DNA from: BOG-1112 sp964611335
Lineage (GTDB): Bacteria > Bdellovibrionota_B > Oligoflexia > Oligoflexales > Bog-1112
Direction: 5' to 3'
NCBI GenBank assembly: GCA_964611335.1
Contig: CAZSXR010000002.1
Span: 310,001-374,000 of the forward strand
Length of the DNA stretch: 64,000 nucleotides
A model generated the notes under the pieces. The model was not told the origin of the DNA. It searched no databases and was given only the letters and a program-made list of their open reading frames with translations. Numbering within the stretch: the stretch's first letter is position 1; each line of letters starts with the position of its first letter. Made by a program: the position numbers and the translations under genes. Positions 1-9,697 of the stretch are shown here, in pieces.

Positions 1-2295
1 AAAGTATTCCAATTCATGATACCCACCTAAAATACTCGATTTTTTTGCAAGAGCCTCACAACTTTTTCCAAACGCCTCAAAATCCAAGGCAACTTCATAA
101 GAATTTTGTGAAAGCAAATAGATATACAAACAGTATCTTTCTACGACATTTCCAATAATACGACCCATTGCTGTTAAACAAAATGATTCTTCTGTATGAG
201 ACTCCGCTGGCCTTATAAAATCCCCTTCAACACAAAGCAATTTGAGATCGCACATTGCATAAACATACGCTTTGATAACGGGAGCAATTTCTTCATTCTT
301 CCATTTGAGAAAGAAATCATTTTTCAGAAGTTTATAGCTTTCAGATAAAATTTTAATCAACCCGTCAAAATCAACTGAGTTGCAATATGAAAACAGATTC
401 GCAATCAACGAAGGAATAATCATAAGAGGAAGTGCATTGTTTCTATAGTAATTGAGAAAGACACAATCTTTTTCATTCACAAAAATAACATCTCCAGTGA
501 TGTGCTCAAAACGCTGAACTTGCGAAAGTGTCTCACTCAATTTCAAGAGATCTCTTGCAGAAGCCTCTGGTAAAACAACACCCTTGTCATAAGGAACCGC
601 ACGTAAAAGCTCTAACCATATATTGACCATAGATGTAAGCTTATCTTCCGCTATGGCGTGTTTAGGAAGCGCGAGCAAAGCGAGAGAAAATAAAGAAATA
701 GGGCTCAGATGTATAGCCTGATTGATCTTGGTCATCACTTCTTTTGAAAGGTCCACAACAGTGTTGGGTTTTCCTTCTTGTGAAGTATTTGCAAGATAGG
801 TGTTGAGATCTATAGGCTCACTGAAATTGATATAAGCTTTACCAAACTCATAGGCGAGAAGTTTCGGTATGCGAAACAACTGCCAAACAGATTCTGCTTT
901 TTTAGTTTTACCACGAAGCTCATGAAAATAACTCCTAGCTTCCATAAGTTTGTCATAAGAAATGTAGGTAGGAATAAGAGCTATGGGTTTTTCTTTATGT
1001 TCCTGTGCTGTCTTTACAACCATGGAAATCATACCCAATTTTGGTTGCAGAAGTCTTCCCGTACGACTTCTTCCCCCTTCAATGTAGAAACACATTGAAT
1101 ACCCACCGGTAATGAGGAAATTCACATATTCTGTAAAAATAGCGCTATAAAGTTTATTTCCACCAAAACTCCTTCTAATAAAGAAAGCACCTCCTCTTCG
1201 GAAAAGTGCCCCAATAGGCCAAAAATTAAGATTCACCCCAGCAGCTGTATGTGGAGTAGGAACCCCTAAGTGATACAAACTATATCCTAGTAGAAGATAG
1301 TCCATATGACTTCTATGACACGGTAAATAAATAATCTCATGCGTCTCTGCCAAAGCTCTCAGGTAATTTCCATTTCGAATGTCGATTCCACGATAGATTT
1401 TATGAAAAATCCAACTGAGTATGGAATCCGCAAATCGCACGACATGAGGGGAAAGACTCGCTGCAATTTCATCAAGGTATCGTCTTGCTTGTTCTTCAAG
1501 TTTTTCTCTTGATTTCCCTTTTTTTTCAACCTCCTGATCGAAAAAATCACGAATAGCTTTCGAATGAAGGATGGACCTCATCATCTGTTCGCGATCGTAA
1601 AGATAGGGTCCTACCATAGCTTCACGTTGTCTGTGAAAGTGAACTCTCAAAACCCTTCTGAGCTTTTTTGTACCTGAAACAGTATCTTTTTCCTGTTCTA
1701 TAAAATTCAATGTAGAAATGGGTTTTCCAAAACTGCAATAAACATTTCGACCTTGAACAAAGAATAAAATAAACCGCTGTAACCAACCACCTTGTTCATC
1801 ATCGAAAAATAAAAGTTTGATCAGAGATTTCTCTTCTTTACCTGCATCGCGCCCCCAAAACACCGAAACAGGAATCAACTGAATATCTTTTTGATCCGCT
1901 CGAACCTTCTCAAGGAGATGAAACAATCCTGTGGGAATATGTTTTGCCTTTTTCTTTTGAACAAGACCCGACTTCGCAAGATAGATGTAAGAGCCCTCTC
2001 CAGGATTACTAAGCTCATGCAAATCTTTATGCGGTTTTGGTAATTTGAGTTTGCGACAATGATAGTCCAGCACTAAAAGATCGGTAATGGAATGAGAATT
2101 CAATACATAGCAAACAGGTTTCTTTGTATCCCATTGGAAATCTATAGCTTTTTTGGGAAGCGATTTGCTCTTTACCCATAAATAAATAAGACGTCTCAAC
2201 CACCAAAAAAATTTCATCCCATTTCTAAGATGAGGCTCAGAAGTCATCTCAGATGGGCGTTTAGATGCTTCTGTAGATCTATCGTCACTGTTCAT
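1..2295 (-). CDS. plsB: Glycerol-3-phosphate acyltransferase PlsB, cut by the left window edge
   Basis: Membrane enzyme that acylates position 1 of glycerol-3-phosphate, the first step of phospholipid synthesis. I translated the minus strand from the ATG at 2295 and found 765 codons with no stop up to base 1, so the C-terminus lies outside. Family motifs are clear: the catalytic HRSHMDYLLLG block near residue 326, FFIRR near residue 370, and EGGRSRTGR near residue 404, the same spacing as E. coli PlsB (807 aa). The N-terminal half carries the GSYIYLAKSG-type segment of the long PlsB family, which separates it from short PlsC enzymes. Its upstream neighbour is a RodZ-like gene in the same direction, 121 bp away. 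Identification is firm; only the length is unknown. Confidence 0.95.
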   Translation of the reverse strand, partial: MNSDDRSTEASKRPSEMTSEPHLRNGMKFFWWLRRLIYLWVKSKSLPKKAIDFQWDTKKPVCYVLNSHSITDLLVLDYHCRKLKLPKPHKDLHELSNPGEGSYIYLAKSGLVQKKKAKHIPTGLFHLLEKVRADQKDIQLIPVSVFWGRDAGKEEKSLIKLLFFDDEQGGWLQRFILFFVQGRNVYCSFGKPISTLNFIEQEKDTVSGTKKLRRVLRVHFHRQREAMVGPYLYDREQMMRSILHSKAIRDFFDQEVEKKGKSREKLEEQARRYLDEIAASLSPHVVRFADSILSWIFHKIYRGIDIRNGNYLRALAETHEIIYLPCHRSHMDYLLLGYSLYHLGVPTPHTAAGVNLNFWPIGALFRRGGAFFIRRSFGGNKLYSAIFTEYVNFLITGGYSMCFYIEGGRSRTGRLLQPKLGMISMVVKTAQEHKEKPIALIPTYISYDKLMEARSYFHELRGKTKKAESVWQLFRIPKLLAYEFGKAYINFSEPIDLNTYLANTSQEGKPNTVVDLSKEVMTKINQAIHLSPISLFSLALLALPKHAIAEDKLTSMVNIWLELLRAVPYDKGVVLPEASARDLLKLSETLSQVQRFEHITGDVIFVNEKDCVFLNYYRNNALPLMIIPSLIANLFSYCNSVDFDGLIKILSESYKLLKNDFFLKWKNEEIAPVIKAYVYAMCDLKLLCVEGDFIRPAESHTEESFCLTAMGRIIGNVVERYCLYIYLLSQNSYEVALDFEAFGKSCEALAKKSSILGGYHELEYF

Positions 2296-2416
2296 ATAGT
2301 TCCCATGTGTGGATGAAAGAAGAAAATCCTAAGCGGAGATATTAATGAGCTTTTCAGGAAAAGATCAAGTTCGAATACAGTCTTCGAATGCAGCCATTTG
2401 GCTGAAGAATTTACCT

Positions 2417-3337
2417 TCAAAGAGCTGTTTCATGTTTTTTTTCAAGGACTTCTACTAAGTTTGTGTTTGAAAAACTGAGACTTTTTTCTTCGCCCTTCTT
2501 TCCTGGAAATCCTAAATTTTTGCCGTTGAAATTGATTTCAACAGCACCAGCATTTGGAAGAATAAATTCAATCTCTCCTTCAAATGGAAACTTATAAACC
2601 CCTGGAGTGAACGTAGTGGAGGTAAATTCTTCTGGCATGATTCTATGTTTGATCTTCACCTCTTCTCTCACGGTTAAGACGAGCAAGGACATATGCTCAG
2701 GAAGCATAGGCATATCTACAACAGGGTTTTTATTCATCCCTACTTGAGAGGATAGATTAGATTGACTCATCAAAGGAACAGCACTCTCAACAGGGTTTTG
2801 CAATCCAGTAAGATCTGTTTCATTTGAAATTTGAAGAACCCCGCTTTCTTGATTACTTGTACTTAAAGGAACACTTTGATTTCCTCTTTGAGAAAGAAAT
2901 CGAATCACAAAGACAAGCGTCGCTGCAAAAAGCGGAACGAAAATGAGTAAACTAATACGACTCCACGATACATTCCGAAATATTGAAGGAGAGTAAGAAA
3001 GCTTATGATCTCTATGTTCTCTTAAAAAAGAACTCGAATGGGGCTTTTCACCTATTGCCTCAGGAATATAAATCCAAGACCTTTCATAAATTTCAAGAAC
3101 CGGTTCCGAATTTATATTAAGGACCTTGCAAATATTCTTTATAAACCCCCGTCCGAATAACTTTCCAGGAAGTCCCTCAAAATTTCCCAGTTCTATATCT
3201 TTCAAAAAAGCTTGTGAAATTTTAGTTTGAGATTCTATCTCTGCCAAACTCAGTCCCATACTAAGACGTTTTTCTGAAAGAAGTTTCCCGATGTCTTTCT
3301 GCAATTCATGTATATGTTCGTTTTTTCCGCGATTCAA
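2417..3337 (-). CDS. RodZ-like cytoskeletal/HTH membrane protein
   Basis: Resembles RodZ, the bitopic membrane protein that links MreB to the cell-wall elongation machinery. Residues about 10-85 form the characteristic N-terminal helix-turn-helix (GLSLAEIESQTKIS, then the LPGKLFGRGFIK stretch). A single hydrophobic span lies at about 128-147, and residues about 210-295 form a C-terminal beta-rich domain like DUF4115. At 306 aa it has the usual size. It starts with TTG at 3337, with an AGG seven bases upstream. It is divergent from the TPR lipoprotein gene on the other side. Some organisms have several RodZ-like HTH proteins, so the exact role is inferred. Confidence 0.8.
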   Translation of the reverse strand: MNRGKNEHIHELQKDIGKLLSEKRLSMGLSLAEIESQTKISQAFLKDIELGNFEGLPGKLFGRGFIKNICKVLNINSEPVLEIYERSWIYIPEAIGEKPHSSSFLREHRDHKLSYSPSIFRNVSWSRISLLIFVPLFAATLVFVIRFLSQRGNQSVPLSTSNQESGVLQISNETDLTGLQNPVESAVPLMSQSNLSSQVGMNKNPVVDMPMLPEHMSLLVLTVREEVKIKHRIMPEEFTSTTFTPGVYKFPFEGEIEFILPNAGAVEINFNGKNLGFPGKKGEEKSLSFSNTNLVEVLEKKHETAL

Positions 3338-3450
3338 AATGGAACCTTTCTCTTCGGAGTCTCTAAGAGATCTTTCTCAATCTGCATGTTAGGTGCTTGT
3401 CACTGACTTTGTTATAATGAAAGCAAGTCCAAAAAAGAGCAACTAAAGAC

Positions 3451-4269
3451 ATGAACACTCCGTATTCTCAAAATTTAAAATTTTTAAGCGGTTTAAAAAC
3501 AAAGACTATTTTTAGTATTTTTCTTTTAAGCCTTTACTCATGCCAGCACTTATCTGATGAAAAAGAAGCCAGTATTCAAAAAATTGTCGAGACCAACATT
3601 AACTTCGCTCAAAAACAGGTTGATCTGGGTAAACCCGAAGAGGCTCTCCAAGCACTCCGTAATCTACGAGAAACCTTTCCAGACAATGCCTCTATTTTCA
3701 ACATGATGGGTATATGTTATCTGGCCCTTTCACGTCCCGCCCAAGCAAAAGCCTATTTTCAAAAAGCCTACAAGAAGGAGGCTCTTACGATTTATGCCTT
3801 AAATTTAAGCTCCTCTCTCATTTCTACAGGCGCTTATGTACAAGCCCAGAAACTTCTAGATAAAACACTCCGAGATAAATCCTATCCGTACAAAGAACGG
3901 ATCTTTCACAACTACGCCCTAACTTTCGAAAAACGAAAATTATACAAAAAAGCAATTTATTATTACAACAAAGCTCTTGATGAAAATCCTTCTTATTATT
4001 TGAGCAGTTTTCGACTTGGAAAAATTTATCTGAACCTTAATCAAAAACAATCTGCACGCAAGACATTTGAAACAGCCTATCACTCATGCCAAATTTGCAT
4101 AGAGCCCATCAGAGAGCTTTCTCTGCTATATCTAGAGTCTGGCGAAGCAGCAAAAGCAAGCGCTCTATTACAAGATTTCCTTGCTAACAAAGAGATTACT
4201 AAAGAAGGAAGAGACGAAGCAAAAAAACTACTCAGTCTCTCGTCTAAAAATAAGTACGATACAAATTAG
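3451..4269 (+). CDS. TPR-repeat lipoprotein (PilF/PilW-like)
   Basis: A 272-aa exported protein made largely of tetratricopeptide repeats. A hydrophobic stretch at about residues 20-30 runs into LYSC, a lipobox-like end, suggesting a lipoprotein. From about residue 45 on there are successive helical pairs with TPR signatures (a repeat around PEEALQALRNL, another at ARAYFQKAYKK-type positions, another at KKAIYYYNKALDENPSY). Organisation resembles PilF/PilW pilotins that help assemble type IV pilus secretins, but TPR lipoproteins serve many complexes. The S41 protease gene follows 24 bp downstream in the same direction, so the two are probably co-transcribed. Confidence 0.7.
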   Translation: MNTPYSQNLKFLSGLKTKTIFSIFLLSLYSCQHLSDEKEASIQKIVETNINFAQKQVDLGKPEEALQALRNLRETFPDNASIFNMMGICYLALSRPAQAKAYFQKAYKKEALTIYALNLSSSLISTGAYVQAQKLLDKTLRDKSYPYKERIFHNYALTFEKRKLYKKAIYYYNKALDENPSYYLSSFRLGKIYLNLNQKQSARKTFETAYHSCQICIEPIRELSLLYLESGEAAKASALLQDFLANKEITKEGRDEAKKLLSLSSKNKYDTN

Positions 4270-4293
4270 CACGCAACTCTTTGGGAGAACTTC

Positions 4294-5595
4294 ATGTGTT
4301 CGAAACGTGTCTTGTTCATTCTTTTTTTCGCTCTTAATTCTTATTCGGCATATTCACAAAAAAACGAGAGTATGCTAACGAGCACAAACCGTTACCAATC
4401 TCTTGAAAGTTTTTCAAAAGCCATTTTCTATTTGGAAAGTATGTATGTAGATCCTAAACATGTGCAACTCCCCAACATGATTAGCAATGCTTTAGATGGA
4501 GTGGTGAGCAAACTCGATCCGCACACGGTACATTTGAGCAAACACGCATTTCAACAACTTACTTCAGATACAAAGGGACAAATTGGTGGAATAGGAATCA
4601 CTGTAAGACCAGAAAAAGATAAGCTCATCATCATTTCACCTATGGAAAACAAACCTGCGATGAAAAAGGGGATCAAGGCTGGGGACGAAATCACAGCAAT
4701 CAATGACATTCCCGTTACAAAGTTAGGCACAGACGTTTTGGAACTCATGAGAGGGGAGCCTGGAACCAGTATCAAATTGACTATTCGTAGAAAAGATGTT
4801 GAGAAACTCATGGAATTTAATTTGATTCGTGAGGTGATTCAAATCAATTCAGTAAATTCTGAAAGACTCGGAGACGGTTTATTCTATTCGCGGATTTCGC
4901 TGTTTCAGGAAAATACCGCATCCGAATTACAAAAATTCCTCAGCGCGCAAAAACAAATTAAAGGACTCATTTTAGACCTTCGCAATAACCCAGGCGGATT
5001 ATTAGAAGAAGCTGTCAAAGTTGCAGATCTTTTTATAGAAAGCGGGTTGATTGTTTCGACTGTAGGACGCATGAAAGATAAAGTAGAAAGAGAATTTGCT
5101 CACAAACAAAACACGTTTATAGGTTTCCCACTCATCGTTCTTATCAATGAAGGCTCTGCAAGCGCATCTGAAATTGTTGCTGGTGCCCTCCAAGACCACC
5201 AGCGCGCGTTAATCATGGGAAGCACTTCTTTCGGGAAAGGATCCGTGCAAACTTTGATTTCACTTCCTGATGGATCTGGTTTGAAACTCACTGTAGCAAC
5301 CTACTACACACCGAACGATCGTTCTATTCAAGCCAAAGGGATACAGCCTGACATCGTTTTAACTAAAGAGCTGAGCACCCCTACTTCCGATGGGAGAAAA
5401 GAAGCCAACTTGAAAGGTCACCTTACAAACACTGATCTGAGCGAGTTTGCCAAGAAAGGGGAACTGCTTAGTGAGATTCGAAAGTGGCCTCAATACCTTT
5501 CTGAAGACTATCAAAATGTAACGGCATTTACATATTTGAAGGGCTGGACTCTTTTTACTCCCAAAGCTGTTATGGATAGTAAGGTCGAAAAATAA
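4294..5595 (+). CDS. ctpA: C-terminal processing peptidase (S41 family, PDZ-containing)
   Basis: Periplasmic serine protease that cleaves proteins near their C-termini. The 433-aa protein has a signal peptide (residues about 1-21), an N-terminal helical region, a PDZ domain (about 90-180, with GGIGITVRPE and the KAGDEI turn), and the S41 catalytic core. The catalytic Ser is in SASASEIVAG and the general-base Lys in TSFGKGSVQT, in the Ser-Lys dyad arrangement of CtpA/CtpB. It follows the TPR lipoprotein closely, and TPR lipoproteins such as NlpI and LbcA are known adaptors of CtpA/Prc proteases. I infer the pair may act together. Its 3' end overlaps the convergent small gene by 26 bp. Confidence 0.9.
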   Translation: MCSKRVLFILFFALNSYSAYSQKNESMLTSTNRYQSLESFSKAIFYLESMYVDPKHVQLPNMISNALDGVVSKLDPHTVHLSKHAFQQLTSDTKGQIGGIGITVRPEKDKLIIISPMENKPAMKKGIKAGDEITAINDIPVTKLGTDVLELMRGEPGTSIKLTIRRKDVEKLMEFNLIREVIQINSVNSERLGDGLFYSRISLFQENTASELQKFLSAQKQIKGLILDLRNNPGGLLEEAVKVADLFIESGLIVSTVGRMKDKVEREFAHKQNTFIGFPLIVLINEGSASASEIVAGALQDHQRALIMGSTSFGKGSVQTLISLPDGSGLKLTVATYYTPNDRSIQAKGIQPDIVLTKELSTPTSDGRKEANLKGHLTNTDLSEFAKKGELLSEIRKWPQYLSEDYQNVTAFTYLKGWTLFTPKAVMDSKVEK

Positions 5596-5848
5596 CAATC
5601 CAGTATTGTTTGAATTTACTAACCCCAATCTTGCGCTTACGAACCCGACAAAACCGAACGAAGTTTTTAAATGCTGATTCTTCTGTGAAACATTTGATAA
5701 TAGACTTGCATGTATGACAGGAAATCATGGGGTTATTTGCGACAAATGTTTGCACCGTTTTGAGGCAACAAGGTGAAAGCTCAACTAGATTATCGTGCCC
5801 TGAGAGCCCGCTGAGGTCTATTCCTCCTGTCTCAGGAGATTTATCCAA
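5570..5848 (-). CDS. Small cysteine-rich hypothetical protein
   Basis: A 92-aa reading frame that fills the otherwise empty gap between the S41 protease and lipB. It starts with TTG at 5848, preceded by AAGGG at seven bases, a good ribosome-binding site. The middle carries a CC pair and a CHTC pair (SPCC ... SCHTCK) followed by a basic C-terminal half, which could bind a metal. I do not recognise the family. It ends inside the 3' tail of the convergent protease gene (26-bp overlap). Its reality rests on the RBS and cysteine spacing only. Confidence 0.5.
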   Translation of the reverse strand: MDKSPETGGIDLSGLSGHDNLVELSPCCLKTVQTFVANNPMISCHTCKSIIKCFTEESAFKNFVRFCRVRKRKIGVSKFKQYWIVIFRPYYP

Positions 5849-5964
5849 TGACTTTCCCTTTATGATGTGTGTAGCTTTATTCTAATCCAAAATTCTCATC
5901 TGTATAACTCCCCCTCTAAAAATATTTCAAGCTGAGAGAAAAGAGAGAACTTCAGAATATGACC

Positions 5965-6612
5965 TTAGTCTTTAAACAAAGTTCCCGCCACTTCAAACTT
6001 AAGAGAGAAAATTTTTGCAAAGTGCTTCGCTACCTCGAGAAGGGAAATGTCACGAGCGAGTAGACCTGAAATTGTGCACACCCCCCTATCTTGAATCCCA
6101 CAGGGAATAATTTTTTGAAAGGTATTTAGGGAATTAGACACATTGAGTGCCATCCCGTGATAGGACACACCTTGACGGATCCGTATACCTACCGCACATA
6201 TCTTTTCACTGCCAACCCATACTCCTGGAAATTCAGCATCCCTATGACCCGATATCCCATAAATTCTTAGAACGTCCATCACGACATCTTCAAGAGCGCT
6301 TACGAATGCTTTCGGGCCCAGTCTGGTCTTTCGTAAATCCCATATAGGGTATATCACAAGCTGGCCAGGTTCATGAGCTGTGGCCTCACCACCTCGATCT
6401 ACTTGTTCAAGAGCAATGCCAGCCTCCTCTAAAGACTCTCTAGGAACCAAGACATTCTGAAGACTCGCATGCTTACCCAGCGTAATCACTGGAGCATGCT
6501 CAAGAAGCAAGAGGGTCGATTCTCCTTCACCATTGAGAATGCGAGCATGCAATTCTTTTTGTAATTGGAAAGTTTCAGCGTAAGGAACACACCCTAGAAA
6601 ACGAACCTCCAT
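5965..6612 (-). CDS. lipB: Octanoyl-[ACP]:protein N-octanoyltransferase LipB
   Basis: Transfers octanoate from acyl carrier protein to lipoyl domains of 2-oxoacid dehydrogenases and the glycine cleavage H protein, the first step of lipoate synthesis. The 215-aa length is normal. Signature RGGEATAHEPGQLVIYPI (residues about 73-90) contains the conserved Gly-Gly and His, and the catalytic Cys sits in KIIPCGI near residue 170 with the partner Lys in SEKICAVGIR. It begins 6 bp after folE ends, so lipB, folE and the DHH gene form one minus-strand transcription unit. No lipA is seen in the window. Confidence 0.95.
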   Translation of the reverse strand: MEVRFLGCVPYAETFQLQKELHARILNGEGESTLLLLEHAPVITLGKHASLQNVLVPRESLEEAGIALEQVDRGGEATAHEPGQLVIYPIWDLRKTRLGPKAFVSALEDVVMDVLRIYGISGHRDAEFPGVWVGSEKICAVGIRIRQGVSYHGMALNVSNSLNTFQKIIPCGIQDRGVCTISGLLARDISLLEVAKHFAKIFSLKFEVAGTLFKD

Positions 6613-6618
6613 TGTGTA

Positions 6619-7185
6619 TTAACCTTTATGAGAACGAGAGTGAACAATATTGAGAAATTCATTGCGTGTTTCTGCATTGAGAAAAAGACCTCTCATGCAG
6701 CTTGTCACTGCAAAAGAGTTTTGTTTTTGCACTCCTCGCATCGTCATACACAAATGAGTTGCTTCCATAATCACACCAACCCCCAAAGCCTCGAGAGAAC
6801 TTTCGAGAGTTTCTCCAATTTGATTGGTCAGACGTTCTTGGACTTGCAGTCGACGAGCAAAAACATCGACGACTCTTGGAATTTTAGACAACCCTATAAT
6901 TCTTTTGTTGGGAATATATCCAACATGACAACGTCCATAAAATGGAAGCATATGATGTTCACAAAGACTGTAGAATTCTATATCCCGAACAACGACCATT
7001 TCTGTGTAAAATTCATCAAAAAAAGCATCCTTCAGAATATCAGAAACATTTTCTTTATATCCCGAAGTCAACTCTGCAAGAGAATTCATAAAACGGTGAG
7101 GGGTTTTAACAAGACCCTCACGTTCAGGATCTTCTCCGATCTCCAAAAGAAGATTTTTAATGGCATCTTCATGTTTCGATTTCAC
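6619..7185 (-). CDS. folE: GTP cyclohydrolase I
   Basis: Opens GTP to dihydroneopterin triphosphate, the entry step to folate and pterins. The zinc-binding and active-site motifs are intact: SLCEHHMLPFYG (Cys, His-His) and EATHLCMTMRGVQ (His, second zinc Cys). I place the start at the GTG at 7185 because AGGAG lies at 7191-7195, five bases upstream; the longer frame from the GTG at 7200 would put this Shine-Dalgarno inside the coding region. The protein is then 188 aa, normal for bacterial FolE-I. The upstream DHH gene stops at 7200, so translation is probably coupled. Tetrahydrofolate links it loosely with MetH further along. Confidence 0.95.
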   Translation of the reverse strand: MKSKHEDAIKNLLLEIGEDPEREGLVKTPHRFMNSLAELTSGYKENVSDILKDAFFDEFYTEMVVVRDIEFYSLCEHHMLPFYGRCHVGYIPNKRIIGLSKIPRVVDVFARRLQVQERLTNQIGETLESSLEALGVGVIMEATHLCMTMRGVQKQNSFAVTSCMRGLFLNAETRNEFLNIVHSRSHKG

Positions 7186-7199
7186 ATAGTCTCCTAGCA

Positions 7200-8384
7200 C
7201 TAGACTTTACCAGCACCCAAATCCACATCACGCGATGATTGAGCATCGACACCAATCTTTTCGTAGAACAGCTCATCTATAGTTTTTTTAATTAAAATCC
7301 AAAGCAATTCTCGGTCGCGACAGCGCGAGAAGACCCCAAGCGGTATCTGGAAACCACCCTTATCCTTACGGCCTCCCCCATACCAGGTCCCATCCTCTCT
7401 TTTGCCAAAAATATCTTTCAACCACTTATCAGGATCTAAAGTATGTGATTTGGTTCTCAAAGATCCATCTACATAACTTCCCACAATTCCATAAACAACA
7501 ACTGTCTCAATTCCTTCTCTATGCAAAAGATAATCTGCACACTGCCCTATTCCGTCCCTGTCTTCTTCACGAACATATCCAACACCAGAAAACAAATAGG
7601 TCTCTCGTATGTCCTTATGTTGCAACGCAATCTGAGTAAGATCCATAGTCTTAGCAGAAATTGCCTGCTTAGAAATCAGAGATAAAAGATCACGATCGAC
7701 AAAAGGAGCTAAAAACTGACTTGCTTCATAATCCACAGAAGCAGCATTTACATAATCATCTGTATCGGTGCGAATACCATGCATAAGTGCGGTTGCAATT
7801 CGCGTTTCTTCAAGAGTATCTCCAGTAAATTCAACCCCTGATAATCGCAAATACTCCGCATAGATAGCAGCAGTTGAACCCGCACTATCTCGTATATCTA
7901 CGAATAAGCCTTCCACCGTACCAAGAGGCTTGTGATGATCTACAAAAACAAGAAGTTCACATTTAGAGGGAAGTTTAATAGGAAGGTCTATAGATTGAGA
8001 GTCGTTGATTGCAAAATAATCGTATTCCGAGGCATCAAAATCAGAAGAAGCTTGTTCAAGGTCAAGATCTAATTTTTTTACCAGAGCTCGATTTTCATGA
8101 TGAGATATATCATCAAAATAAATCATTCGAGAATCTATTTCGAACTGCTTAGCAAACCAATGAAGGACCAACGCACATGCAATATTATCAGGATCAGGAT
8201 AACCTTTAATGCATATGACAAGTTTTTTCCCTCTAGCTTTTTCCAGAGTTTTTAGAAAGGCATCCGTTTTGGAACCTATAGCTTTCACATTGCTCAAACT
8301 CGTTGTATTAAATATCTTCTTTGGTTCGGAGCCCATCTTAATTCCATCTCCATCAAAAGCCATTTTTGTTCTGTAACGTTTCAT
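7200..8384 (-). CDS. DHH/DHHA1-family phosphoesterase
   Basis: A 394-aa member of the DHH superfamily, which contains nanoRNases (NrnA), PAP phosphatases and RecJ. Visible motifs are GYPDPDNIACAL near residue 60, DYFAINDSQS, FVDHHKPLG (the DHH triad) near residue 150, GIRTDTDDYV near residue 195, and a C-terminal DHHA1 glycine-rich GGGRKDKGGFQIP. The architecture fits a NrnA-like oligoribonuclease more than RecJ, but substrate is inferred. An alternative start is the ATG at 8336, which has GGA six bases upstream; the ATG at 8384 has its GGA too close. It leads the folE-lipB operon. Confidence 0.8.
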   Translation of the reverse strand: MKRYRTKMAFDGDGIKMGSEPKKIFNTTSLSNVKAIGSKTDAFLKTLEKARGKKLVICIKGYPDPDNIACALVLHWFAKQFEIDSRMIYFDDISHHENRALVKKLDLDLEQASSDFDASEYDYFAINDSQSIDLPIKLPSKCELLVFVDHHKPLGTVEGLFVDIRDSAGSTAAIYAEYLRLSGVEFTGDTLEETRIATALMHGIRTDTDDYVNAASVDYEASQFLAPFVDRDLLSLISKQAISAKTMDLTQIALQHKDIRETYLFSGVGYVREEDRDGIGQCADYLLHREGIETVVVYGIVGSYVDGSLRTKSHTLDPDKWLKDIFGKREDGTWYGGGRKDKGGFQIPLGVFSRCRDRELLWILIKKTIDELFYEKIGVDAQSSRDVDLGAGKV

Positions 8385-8482
8385 TCCGTTCGAAGTCCAA
8401 TCCTAAAATTTCAGCATATCCGCAAACCTTTAGTCTTCAACTCTCCCTCTTCGACCGTTTTCTTTATAATCTTATTATTTTT

Positions 8483-9697
8483 TTAACTTACGCTAAGTAC
8501 TTGATTCAGTATGACATTCACCGCTTTCGGAGTAGGAACCCCTCGAAATATAAAGCCAAATTTTTCAAAGCTTTTCTCATCTATCTCTTTGATGCCGATA
8601 CTATCTTGTTTAATAAGTGAATTGCAAACTCCAATTATAACTCGCACTTTGTCAGATTTTTGCAATATTCTCACCCTTTTATCGAGTTCTCCCCGATGCC
8701 ATCTGTGAAAAAGTTCAAGGTGAATTTTCTGACCTGTGGAGACATTTACAAAACTCATATCAGGGAAACAAAAATCTTGAGATCCCAGGGAAATGAGTTC
8801 ATCACACCACTCACACCGCCACGCTGAGGAATGATTGTTAAATGCTTTTAAAAACTCTTCAAACTCTTCAGGCCTATAATCTCCCCATTCCTTATAGTGT
8901 GATTTCAAAAGAGCATCTTCATTAAGAGAAAGCAGATAACTTTTTTTCTTATAAACAATAGCCGCGTCAATTTGCCAGTGTTTAAGCAAAAGAAGTCTGG
9001 GGAAAAAATTTGCCAATCTCATCCCATAAGCCTGCGTGTTGACTAAAAGACTCATAGGTCCATCGATACTGAAAGACAAAGAATTCGCATCAAAGTTAAT
9101 ATTTCCCACAACAAGCCGGTGAAATTTAATGGCTCTAAAAAGATGTCTCTTTTCAACAGCGCTTGTGAAAGAAATGCGAAGGTCCACTTTTGGCGCTATT
9201 AAAAACAAGCTCTGAACCAAAGCACAGTTGTATCGATAAATAAAATCTTCTTCATTCCAATCTAGGGACGAATTCATCTGTTTAAAATCTGGAAGATCTG
9301 AGTAAAGATTTTCAGATAAAAATTTAAAGCTTTTTGAAAATAAAGATTCCAATGTTTCTTGAAACTCTTCTTTGCTTTTAAAATACTGTTCCTGACGCAA
9401 AGACTGTGCAGTCTTTATCAAATTCCATCGAACCGATTCACAATCTCCTTGCGTTTCAGAATATTCCAAGTGATCCAATATAAGTTTTACAAAACCAGAA
9501 GCATAAGAAAGAGATTCTCTCTCAATTTCATCCTGTAAGGCTTCTTCGATATAGGATTGAGTTTGCCCTTTTGATCCGTTTACAATGGCAAGCAATCTTC
9601 TTGTGAGTATTTGAGCTTGCATATCTTTGGGATCTACAAATTCAGGATGTATACATCCTTTTCGCAGACTAACTTTCAGTAGATCCTTCGTAAGCAT
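8483..9697 (-). CDS. DUF790 / Bax1-like nuclease, partner of the XPB-like helicase
   Basis: In archaea Bax1 is a structure-specific nuclease that works with the XPB helicase in repair, and its family is DUF790. This 404-aa protein has the family layout: a helical N-terminal half and a C-terminal PD-(D/E)xK-like core, seen as FPDMSF about residue 315, then a hydrophobic strand with LELFHRWH. I chose the ATG at 9697 because GAAGG lies seven bases upstream; the frame is open further up to 9757. The start lies inside the last 29 bp of the helicase gene, which points to translational coupling and a stoichiometric complex. No other repair genes adjoin. Confidence 0.75.
   Translation of the reverse strand: MLTKDLLKVSLRKGCIHPEFVDPKDMQAQILTRRLLAIVNGSKGQTQSYIEEALQDEIERESLSYASGFVKLILDHLEYSETQGDCESVRWNLIKTAQSLRQEQYFKSKEEFQETLESLFSKSFKFLSENLYSDLPDFKQMNSSLDWNEEDFIYRYNCALVQSLFLIAPKVDLRISFTSAVEKRHLFRAIKFHRLVVGNINFDANSLSFSIDGPMSLLVNTQAYGMRLANFFPRLLLLKHWQIDAAIVYKKKSYLLSLNEDALLKSHYKEWGDYRPEEFEEFLKAFNNHSSAWRCEWCDELISLGSQDFCFPDMSFVNVSTGQKIHLELFHRWHRGELDKRVRILQKSDKVRVIIGVCNSLIKQDSIGIKEIDEKSFEKFGFIFRGVPTPKAVNVILNQVLSVS

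Noticed and set aside
6628..7197. 189-codon plus-strand frame
   Set aside because: Exactly antisense to folE; the folE motifs decide the coding strand.
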